64,000 nucleotides of DNA from Nematostella vectensis. Its lineage: Eukaryota > Cnidaria > Anthozoa > Actiniaria > Edwardsiidae. The position numbers and the translations under genes are program-made. Positions 47,901 to 59,900 of this stretch are shown in pieces (within the stretch, counting starts at the first letter, position 1; each line of letters starts with the position of its first letter). The notes beneath the pieces were generated by a model. The model was not told the DNA's origin and ran no database searches. It saw only the letters and a program-made list of their open reading frames with translations. The DNA lies in NCBI RefSeq assembly GCF_932526225.1, contig NC_064034.1, positions 15,760,887 to 15,824,886 on the forward strand. Direction: 5' to 3'.

Positions 47901-50900
47901 AACCTGTGTATGAGAACCAAGCTACTGTAGGATTTATACAGTATATGCAGAGTATGGTTCTTATTTGTTTTGATGGTAAATAACAGATAGTTGCCTATAT
48001 TTAAAGTTTAAATTAAAATGCTTTTTTTCCCTTGACCTACATAATTTGATATTATACCTCCATGTCTGCCTTTTTTTGCATTTATAGCATTTAAATTTTT
48101 GACTTGCAAAGTACTGTAACATATTTAAATACTAAATTTAAATACTCGATTTTTACAATATATGTAAAAACCTTTTTTTGATGTGATGGGGGCGGGCCCT
48201 GGGGGAATCTCGATAAAAGTAGACAGAAGTGATCATCCAATCTTTTAGGGTATAAAATTCTACCAACTTCTATCCCTTAGGGGGGTTGTCAACGATTCTT
48301 CTAATCTTATCCTTAAGGGGGTTTCACAAACCAAAATTTAAATTAGAAAAGCGAGCTCATCAGCAAGGCCCAATTAAGGAAAAAATGTCTAGTTAGAAAT
48401 GCATAGAATGCCAGGAAGTATGGCTTGTTTGCACTTGTGAGTGCAGGCATTTAACTTCCAAACAATTCATGAAAAGGCTGTCAGAAAGTTTGTACTCCAG
48501 GTACATATTATAGGCATACATATATTTAGCTTCTAGTGTGCAGGCTTTTGCTTGTACTATAGGTACTCTGATAAGTCAAAGTGCTTGCACACCTATAGTA
48601 GTGCTCTCACACCTTTATCAGCTCTTTATTTATTTTTTATATATTTGACTTCAACATAAAAAAACAACACAAAACCACAAAAATGAAACACAGGCCAGGG
48701 AGCCACTACAGACTTGGCCAATTACAGTAATCCCCTCACTTTAAAACATACATAAATTAAGTTATAGCAGCACGTGGGCCCAAGGATGAGACCACGCGCT
48801 TCAATGCACTTTGGGCACACGGACTATGGGGTCCTTGGATCCTCCGAATTAAAAACATAAGAAAGTGCATCTGTATAATAACTCATCAACATGCGTCTAA
48901 ACGAGCTAAGTGTGACATTTTGATGTCTAAGATTTCCTGGCAAGGAGTTTGCGAGCAGCACGTACAAAAAAGAACGTTAATATGTTAGATCGTTAAAAAA
49001 TCCTGAGAATACACAGAAAGCTTTGTTTCCATTTCACTTGTAGGTTCGTGCAGCAGGGGCTTTGTTGAAGTATTTGGAGAAGAAGCGATTTGGACAGGAG
49101 CTTGAAGACCCTGATGTACATGTACCAATACTAGACCTTGTGGTCTTTTCTATGTGAGTTTGTACTTTTGTTTCTATCCATGATTATGCAATAGCTTTTC
49201 TGCCTGTCCTTGTTCACATCTGGAAGCATGGAAACAGTTCCGTGATCTTAACGCTTTCAGTGCGGCCAAAAACAAAATTAACAAAAAAAATTGAGAAGTT
49301 GAGTATGGAAATGTATTTATTATTTATTGTGGTTTATTATATTCTTTCACAGTGATGACATGGTCATTGTGGACGATAACACCTATAGGTTGGTATCCTA
49401 GGAATATATTGCTGATCGCTTCTCGTTTTTTATATCGGAGCTTGGGGTTACGCACTGTTTACTCTGGTTTAATAACAATCCTGTCAAATAATAAAATATT
49501 TCCAGGCATATCCCATTTCATTAATTTCATCATATTATATATTAAGCGGTGTTCTTGGATGCCGTGATGAATGCTTTTGAAATTGCTGTTTAAGCCACAG
49601 AAGCATGATACAGATTTGTTTAAAGTGCTCTTCAGATCTTCCAAAAGGAATCCCACCCCTCTGTGTACAAGTCTGGGACCAGCTCTAAGGAAGGTCTTTC
49701 TCTATTCGGTAAGCCACCAACCTCGCCTACGGACGAGATGGCCGTTCTCGCTTTCTGATTTGTATTTCTTGGTAGGTGTACTAAACAGGACTCGCTCAGC
49801 GCTAGGAAGCAGATTACTAAGGTGAGAACATTTTCCATTTTTATTTTTTATCACCCCCTTCAAAGAAATTGTCTATATAGCGGCGTCATCGACCTCGTGA
49901 CCACAATTACTCTACAAGGCAATATGACAGGTTGTATAAAAAAGTGGTAGTACTATAGTCTGGTAGTAATATTACTTGTATGGGTGTCTTAATCTCAGCT
50001 AATCACTCTTTGAATGCTAAACCCTGGTTTCCATATAATCACTACCGATCCCCACCAATCGCCTAGATAGAACGCTGATCTAATCTCGGTGATTGCTGGT
50101 GTTATTACATGGAAACCAAGCTTACGATCTCCACCAATCGTCGAGAAAGATCAGTGTTCTATCTCGGCAATTGGTAGCGATCTGAGGCGAACGCATGCTA
50201 AACATAACATTATTCAAAAAACCATGCTTGTGACTAGTAGGAATGTTACAGTTTGGAAATAAGAAAGCTACAACATTAACAATATGTTGTATCCCACTTA
50301 TCACAGAATGTGGTTTCTTCGCCCTACTCGTGACATACTGGTTCTCACCGAGAGGCAAAAGGCGATCACATTTTTCACTACACCCCGGAATATAGATCTT
50401 ATTGCATCCCTTCAAGACTGCCTAAAAAATGTAAAGAATGTATCGGTAAGATTGACTTGACAGTTTTACAAAGTAAATCGAATAAACCAATAAGGATACG
50501 AGAAGCGTACGATCTGAATGACATTAACAGATCTTCACTAGCTCGCCAGTAAGGCAAAAACGATGCTTGATTCCACACTAACGCTGACATCCAGTGCCAA
50601 TCAAAAGGTCGAGGTTGGGTAGGTGTTGGCTTTGAAATCATGTTACAAGATATAAGAGATGTAGCTCTGATGACTTATACATAATATGAGGCGGTGTATG
50701 TACGTCTTTCTACAGCGTATACTTGTCAGGATGAAAACAGCTCAAGCTTCAATAACAGACTGGCAAGCTCTATACAAGGTGAGGAAATCTGGGGTTAGGG
50801 AAGGCATAATCTCGACTAAAATTTTGACAACTTCTTAGATCGCAATTCTCTAAGAAATAATTTTGAATTATTAAATGCGTTTATATTGCCCAGACTGTCT

Positions 50901-53900
50901 ATAACGCTATGTACATCGCCGATCTGTGCAGAACAATCCCCTCGGAGATCGCCATAGCGAAAAAGGTGAGCCATACCTCGTGCTTGCTAGGGGGTCAAAT
51001 GCGATGATGCTTACGGTATCTTTTTTTAATGCAGATTACTGTTCTTGTTACGCAAGACCTTCACAACATCGCCAGTCTGATCAATACTATTGTAAGTATT
51101 GTAAGCGACGTTATTAAAGGGGGGGGGGCGTGTATTTTTTTGTGAGACGGTAACTCACACATTTCAGGAAAAAAACACGAAACATGATTGGGTATTTTCT
51201 CCCTTGAACACGATATGATATTTTTGGACGCAATATTACGGTATTTTGACGCGATAGTACGGTATTTACGATATTGCAGTGTTGGAGGGTCCCCTTTAGA
51301 GACAGTGAAATTGAATTTCTTTGTTCTAGATTGACTTTGATGACTCAACGGAGCAGAACCGGTTCGTTGTCAAACCTGGAGTTGACCCCGCCCTGGATGA
51401 ACGTGAGTGTTTCTTTGTTTTCTTGAAGAGATAAATATATACACAAAATAGCCATTTCCATTACGATGTTGAGTACAGTTCTCTATGAAATCTTGGCAAC
51501 TACTAAAACCGCCTTCTAGGACCATCAATCGGTCTTGAATTCTAAACTAACACTTTGTGTCCTCTGAAAGACTTGTCAACACTTAAGTTTGTATTGTATG
51601 ATCGGTTGACCAATCAGAAGGACACAAAGTACAATTATCTCAAAATTCATAGGCTGATTGTCAGAAGTTAGAAGGCTGTTTTTGCATTTGCAAAGATTTC
51701 GCAAAAAAAACCCCACAGTAATGACAATAGCTATAGCGATGATACAAGATAAAATAATAAAAGTGACCTAATGTGTTTATTTTTATGATGGATGTTTTTC
51801 TCAAGGTAAAAGAACGTACAACGGTCTTCCTGACTTCATGACAAAAGTCGCACGCAAGGAGCTCAATAAACTCAATCCATCTATTGTTGAATGCAATGTC
51901 ATCTACTTACCACAGGTATGAGCCGCTCCTCGTCCCCTCTTCTTCAAGCTAAAGTAGCTAAACTATCAAATCCTCCACGCTCTCATCTAGCAACCCTGTA
52001 TGTTTATTAGGTGACTTTAAGGTGTGGATTATATATCATATTATGGACAGTGATATACTGGACACCAGTAATTCGTCTTTACAAAGACTCTGATGCCGGC
52101 TTGTTTGACGAATCTTTGTGCCGGAGAAAATTCAACACAAATTATATGTACATTTCAGTAGCGAAATAAATCCACTTAAGTCATAAAGACGGCCCATAAA
52201 GACGGCTCTCGTGTATGTAAAATAGTATTTTCTTAAATGATATCTGAATATATAGATAACCAAAACAACAGTGGCGCACGGTGAGTCGCCTTGCATAGAG
52301 ACCCTGGCCTTAGCGTTTGGCGTGACTAACTATGGTCAATCTTGTAATACTTTCGCTAATGGGTTATGTATCCCTGGATTGGTTGTAGCTGTCACCCAGG
52401 CTCTGGGCCTCGATAAACCGTCCACATACCCATGTATGTATATTGTTTTCTTTAGCTGGGATACCTTTTAGCTGTTCCGCGTACCACTGAGATGAAGGAG
52501 GAAAAGGATTTTGAGATGGATGGATTAGACTTTGTGGTATGTGTACCGCTAACGAACTTAAAAAAAAAAAATCAGAAAAATCTCCATTGCTCTCCCCCAT
52601 GCAATGCATTGAAAAACTCTATAGAGTAGAATAAGAAGCCCATTATTTACGTGCAGAAATTCGGGGCTCCCCTAATGGAATTCCCTCCGCGGGAGGCATG
52701 TGTATCTTCCCTGGCATTGCATACTTATGAATTATCTTTCCTGTACTTTATTTTTAGTTTCTTTCGAACAACATGGTGTATTACAAGAGCGCAAGCACAA
52801 GAGGTATATAAAAAGTATTGTGTGTTAATTTTTTGTTGTTAATGTGAAAATTAATCGGATAACTGCAATGTTTCAGAACTCGACTCTCTCCTGGGTGATA
52901 CGCAGTGCGAGATAACAGGTAGTTGAATTACATAGATCTGGTTATATGAACTGTGAGATTCTGTAAGGTAACGATGATGGCCTTTTTGCGTCTGGAGATC
53001 ACGAGACAGCGATAATGCATCGACTGCAAAGCACCATCCTAGAGCGCACAAAGGTCTTGCTGGATGTCATGGAATGCACTGCTGAGCTCGACTGGTTAGT
53101 ATGAACAGGGGTAAATGCTACCCCAATACAATTGTATTTGAAAAAACAACGGTCTATCTCCAAGAAAATATCTAAATATCTAAATAATTATGCTCGTTTG
53201 AAGTCGAATTTTCTATTAACGGTATTTGATGGGAAGTATTTCTATTAATAGCTTGAATTAACCTATGGAAATGTCGAATTGGGTTCATTGTGACTCGATA
53301 TCTTGCGCGAGCGTTAAATGGCAGCGTGATTGGCGTTCTATGATGATGCGATGGCGATTAAAAAGAAAATGATGATGCTAAACACGTTTCTGCTGCAAAA
53401 AGAAATTGCTAAATAGCTCATAATTGTGTTGATATTTTCAGCCTGATCTCTCTAGCAGTGTCTGCCCGCGAGAATAATTACGTTTGTCCGGAGATAACTA
53501 CAAAATCCATCCTGCATATTACTGGAGGAATGTAAGTTTTCTTCGAATAAACCTGCTGTCTTACCTATCTTTCTTGTACGAATTCAGGCTTCGATACCTG
53601 TTCTTACTGTATTTCACCTATGTCGCCAGGCATCCGTTACAAGAGCTTTGCGTGAGCCAGTTTGTACCGAACGATACTGCAATCAATGAGGACAGTGGTA
53701 GGGTGGTAATACTAACGGGACCCAACGCCAGTGGAAAAAGTGTCTACTTGAAGCAAGTGAGTTGCTATTGTTTCTAATGATACTGTGGGTATGACTAGGC
53801 CAAAGGATTACGGTTAATGATGTTGATTACAATAACAAGAGTAGAGTAGTGGCTGTGAAATTGATGGCGTTGATACCTAGAAGAAGACGTGGAGATGGTT

Positions 53901-56900
53901 TGCTGGGGGGGGGGGGGGGGGGGGCGAGATTTCGATGACCATGACCATATTAATGATGATACTGGCGATGATTATAATGATCATGATTAACTTATTGTAT
54001 TGGTTAAAATGATGACGACCGTCTATCTTGCTGTTGGTAATGAAGGTGATGATGATGATGTTATGATCATGATGGTGATGACATGATGGTGGTGGAAGCG
54101 ATGTTGATAAATATGATCATTATATACATACCGAGGTTAACGCCCCAAAAACCATTGTGATAAAACTAGGTTTTTCGCGCTAGAGAAGCCAGCTGATTGG
54201 TCGTACGATTTTTTTCCACTAGTGCAAAACGCTTTGTATTCAATTTTCACAGTAAAATTTCATTCTCTCGCTCAATGGAGCTCAAGAACAAAAGTAACAT
54301 GCAAAATGAAATGTTTTATATCTGAAAGTTAAATCTCGTTATGTATATAATAAATTAGTTATTTCACGGTTAGTTCGCTTTTATACTCGCTGTGTGAAAC
54401 AAACGCACTCGCTGCGCTCGTTCGATTGTTAAACATAACTTGTGAATAAAAATCGTACGCGCTCACCAACCGTGAAGTAACCTATAATTACGCTGGTTAT
54501 GCCTATTTCGTTGTTGGGTGATGCTGATGGTTTAAATGATGTGACGATTATGACGGTGATGTCAATAACGATGGTGGCAGGGATGGTGTTGCTAGGTGAC
54601 GCGTTATGCTATTGGTAATGATGATGGCGACGACAACAATGATGATGCTGGTGAAGATGATAATTAAGACGATGTGAGGATCGTTATGTGGAAAATGACG
54701 ATGTGCGATCTTTATCCTCGCTGGTGATTATGATAATGATAACAATGATAATGCAATGATTATAATGGTGACGATAACGATGATGAGAACGATGTTGATG
54801 TTATTGTTTGATAATGACGCTAATGCCGATGTTTATTTTATTGATTGTGAAGATTATGATGATTATGCGATGATCATGGTGATAATGACGTTTTTCGTGT
54901 TGTTGATTATGATGGTGTGGATGTTGTGAATGATTTGGATGTACTACAGAGTGCAGACATGTCTTGCCAAAGTCCATATAACTATGAGTGTCGTTTCGTA
55001 TAGGTAGGACTGATCGTTTTCCTGGCGCATATCGGCAGCTTTGTTCCTGCTGAATCAGCAATCATCGGAGTCACAGACCGCCTGTTTACCCGAATACACA
55101 CGCGTGAGACCGTTTCTGTCGGATTATCTACCTTCATGATTGACCTTAATCAGGTAAGAAGAAATAATCGTTTTGACATAATATAGTCACTTATAGGTAT
55201 TTTCTCTATTTTGTTCGCTTCACACCGTTCTCAAAGATAGATCTAGTCGTCTTGGCTTCCCGGTAATCCAAATAACTCTTGTTCTGAAAGCATACGGTCA
55301 ACTGGGTGGTTTTCAGTTATTTTCCACATCGACAGTAATTCAAAAAGCGGGGGACAATTTCCTAAAATAACTCGAAGACAATGTCCTAAAATAACTCTTC
55401 AAAACTTGACAGCAAGTAGTAAAATTCTTGCCCTACAACATTTTAGACCAGATTTAACCATCTTCATCACCTTTATTAAGTAATTATTTTGTTATTAATG
55501 TCGCTGTTATCGCTATGTTCGTTGCGCTCTCTATAAATCATGATCCTAAGACGCTGATCGCCGCCGCTTTTTATTCAGGTTGCCTCAGCCATTCAGTCTG
55601 CCACTGATAAGTCACTCGTGCTAATAGATGAATTTGGCAAAGGCACTGCTACAGTAAGTAAGACTAGCATCTCAAGGTGATGCTTTCTTATAATTGACCT
55701 TTTCACGGTTTGAAATTCAATACTTGGGTGGCCTATGGTTTTACAACAAAGCCAGACTCAAACTGGCGGGAATGCTATGATAAGTATTATAAATAAATGT
55801 TGCAAAATGTTGCTATTTTGTATATTCTGTTGTTTACTTCATTTCGGCGAGAAGAAGGAACGCGCACGCTCGGTTGAGCCTCTCTTTGGTGTAGAACTAC
55901 AGGCCTCCCAAGAATTGTAGCGTTAACTGCGAAACAGTCTATTAGAATCTACAATGGCCCGTTATATCACCTCGAGTCCATTGACCATCAGTAGCTTGAG
56001 CATCTGCCAGGTTTGCGTCTATTTTGTCCTTCACAATTCATAATAGGTATTAAGGGGAACTAACATATTTTAAAAAGAAAAGGATAATCGAATTTATCCA
56101 AAATCGTATGACCAGGTTCAATTCATTATTTGAATTTACCAGAATTCATTTACAATTGCACGACGATGTGTTTCGTTAAAATCAAAAGTTGACTGACGGA
56201 AGTGTAAAGCGCTTTCATCTTTTTAGGAATCGATCGCGAGTTCTTAGAATACTCGACAGCGCAGTAGTCTGTTTATCTTCATAGGTAGATGGGCTTTCAT
56301 TGTTATGTGCAACTTTGCGCCATTGGCTGGCCTCTAGCAGCAAGTGCCCAAAGACACTTGTTTCAACGCACTTCCACAGCCTCATCAGACAAAAGCTTCT
56401 TCCGGATATCCCCATTTTGAGGTTTCAGGTCAGTACTTGTCACAGTTATAGACTAAAGAAAGATAATATTTAGTTTATGAGTTGGCGACAGAGGATGACT
56501 GAGGGTGGTGTCCTTACATATTCCACACAATTGATGACATAAAACAGGGCATTTTTCGAGAAAAACCGAATTTAAACGAAAATAAAAAGTTGAAGACATT
56601 AGAGCATTTTCTAGAAACGGTTAAGTAAGAGTTTTCTCTAATTATTTACATGACACGTCTGAGGTTGTTTTGGGTAAGACAAACAGAGGGGAGTCAAACG
56701 AGCGATCCTGCGAGGGAATTTGAGTCTTTCACTTCTTTTAGATCCATAATAAAAAAGGGAGTGTCTATGCAACCCGATCCAGGTAGGGGTTTACCTATTG
56801 TAGTTGAGTTTAATATCGACTATAGATTCAGTATAAAATAAAGAACACGTGAACATTGCCACATTTACAGGACCTGAAAAGACACCAAAACTAAATGTAT

Positions 56901-59900
56901 CAATCTTGTATTTAGACTACTGAGGTGATTCAAGACGGCAAAGAGTTGGTTTTCCTGTACCACTTGGTAGATGGACACGCAAAGACTAGCTATGCTTCAC
57001 ACATTGCCGCGCTTGCAGGAATGCCGGAACACCTGGTCAAGAGAGGGACAGAGGCAAGAAATCATTCTATTCCAGAATTTGCTCTAAGACTGCAGACTAG
57101 TTATATTAGCGTTTTTGGCCATCTGTTTTATTTATTAATAGGTTCTTTTTTCATATTAGATAAAAGCACTTTTTACCAGGTAAGCAGGTGTATAAGGTGT
57201 TTTTGCACAACCTTAAGTTGAGCAATAGCTTGTGCTAATGTGAACCATGGAACCAAACCCTATTCCCCTTGCTCAAAATCTTGCTATAAACGGTCTTCCA
57301 GTAGTAGCTAATATGCTTGGTTCCGTCAGGTGTCGGAGCTTGTGCGATGCAACGAGCCAGTTCAAAGGATTGACAGTATAAGCTCTGAAACACAGCAAAA
57401 GAGGTAACGGTCTCACAGTCTATTTATCGCTTAGGTCCATTTTCTATGCAATTCATTTGTAATCTACTTGTAAGGAGGCAATAGAGCCACCTCAAATTTA
57501 GGTCTTAGCAATCAACTGATTGAAAATTCAGGGCGGTCAGTACAAAGATAGTTTCCTAATGTCCCTAATGCAGTCGTTCTGACCTCTGTCACACTATGCG
57601 TTTGAGCTCAAGCGCAAAGTGTGACAGAGGTCAGAACCTCAAACGTAATCATCATGAACCGCTGACCATCATGGCGGCCAGTCACGTCTCCCTGAGCTCT
57701 GTCATCATTTTGTTAGCTATACGATCCTTGCTACTTTCTGCTCAGCCACCTATTGCTAATCGCAATGGCAAAGAGACGTCATTCTATATATGGAGATTTT
57801 GCAAAGTGGGTTTCTCTAGTAGGCCTGATTTCGGGAATCAACATCATTCCCTGTTTCGTCCAAGACGAGACTTCACCAGACCAAACTGCTACCTCGTTGG
57901 GCTTCTGCTTCTCTGCGGAGATGTTGCATCCCATCCTGGTTCACGGGCGTTCTCTAAAGGGAAAAGTAATTGCTGTACCACCGTGAAATGCTTGTATATG
58001 AATTCTAGGAGCGTCGCTAAAAAACGGAGCGAACTCCAAGCACTTTCCATTGGCAAGGACTTAATATTATGTGTGGAGTCTTGGCTGAATCCAAATTATC
58101 TGGACTGCGAATTATTCCCTAGTTCCGCGGACTACACCATCCACAGACGGGACAGACAGTCCCGTAGAGGAGGAGGAGTGTTCCTGGCGGTCAAAAACAG
58201 TATCGTGAGCCTCCGTCGATGTGATTTAGAAACCGACGCTGAACTTTTAGCATGCGAGCTCCGTCCTAACTCACGACGCAAGATTCTGGCTATCATTTAT
58301 TACCGACCGCAGGACACTGACCTAGAGTATCTACTAAAACAACTCAAGAAAACTCTGCGCCTAGCTTCTAAAGCGAAATACGATCAGTTAATAGTGATTG
58401 GCGACTTCAATCTCTCTGAGATCGACTGGACGACAGGAGCCGCTAAAACCGGCGATTGCCTCAGAAACTACCTCTGCAAAATTATAAAGGATAACTATTT
58501 ATGGCAGCTTATTGATTTTCCAACAAGGGGAAGGAACATTCTCGATTTAATTTTGACGAGTATCCCATCCAAATTTCATCACATACACGGATTCGATGAC
58601 ATTATTTCTACCGACCACGAGTTGATCAGTTTCGAACTAGACTTGAATATCTCTAAAAAAACAAAGACCAAACGCGTTGTGTACAACTTCAAGCGTGCAG
58701 ACTGGACGGGACTTAATGAGTCGCTGAAGAACATCCCGTGGGACCTGTGTTTCTCTCAAAGCGATAACATCGATTCATCACTCGCTAATTGGACTGATCT
58801 ATTTCTCGCCGCTGTTAACGAGCATATTCCAAAATCCAAACCAAGGAATGTGAGCGATTACCCGTGGATAGATCACGAACTGCGTTCTTTGCTCAAAAAG
58901 AAGGATGCGCAGCGTAAAAAAGCTAACAAAACCGGATCACTGGCTGCCGAAAGAAAATACAATGAGCTTCGACGCGCTGCGAAACAAATGCTTTCCAAAA
59001 AGAAAAAAGAGCACGCCGAAAAACTAAAATCTGTTATATCCGACAACCACTTCTAACAAGCCTTCGCCGAATTTTTTTCGCGATGGCCACGCCTTCGTTA
59101 CAGATACCAAGAACATGGCTAACCTGTTAAACAGACATTTTCACCACATATTCAGTCCATCCGCCAGCGAGGAATTGGTTAGGGCCTAGCCTACCAACCG
59201 TGAGCCCGTTTTGGGTCTGGGCTCTATCCAACTCACTGTCCCTGAAGTACTGGATGTCTTACGAAATCTTGACTCCCATAAAGCCTGTGGAACGGATCAA
59301 ATCCCTGGTATTCTGCTGAAAAACACCGCTCATCAAATCGCACCATCGTTATGTCGGTTGTTTAATCTGTCGCTGTCTCTTGGATCCGTTCCCGCGCTTT
59401 GGAAGGACGAAAATGTCACACCTGTGTTCAAGAAGGATGACCCCACCCTGGCAGAAAACTACAGGCCTATCTCTCTTCTGTGTATCCTGTCAAAAGTCCT
59501 TGAACGCTGCGTCTTCAAGCGCTGCTTCAACTTCATTTCCCCCCATATTTACCAGCTTCAACACGGATTCCTTAAGGGAAAATCCACCGTGACGCAACTT
59601 GTTGAAGTCTATAATGACATCGTAGACAGACTAGCAGGGGGGCAGGACATTGATGTCATTCACCTAGACCTTTCCAAGGCCTTTGACAAGGTCTCTCATC
59701 ATCTGCTTATTTCCAAGCTGCAGCAGTATGGAGTCACGGGTTCTCTGCTGAAATGGTTTGTGTCCTACCTAACGGGAAGGAGGCAGCGTGTTGTCCTCGA
59801 TGGTGCGTCCTCCTCTTGGCTGCCAGTGACCTCAGGGGTCCCACAAGGATCTATCCTTGGGCCCCTGTTGTTCCTAGTATATGCCAACGATATGCCTAAC

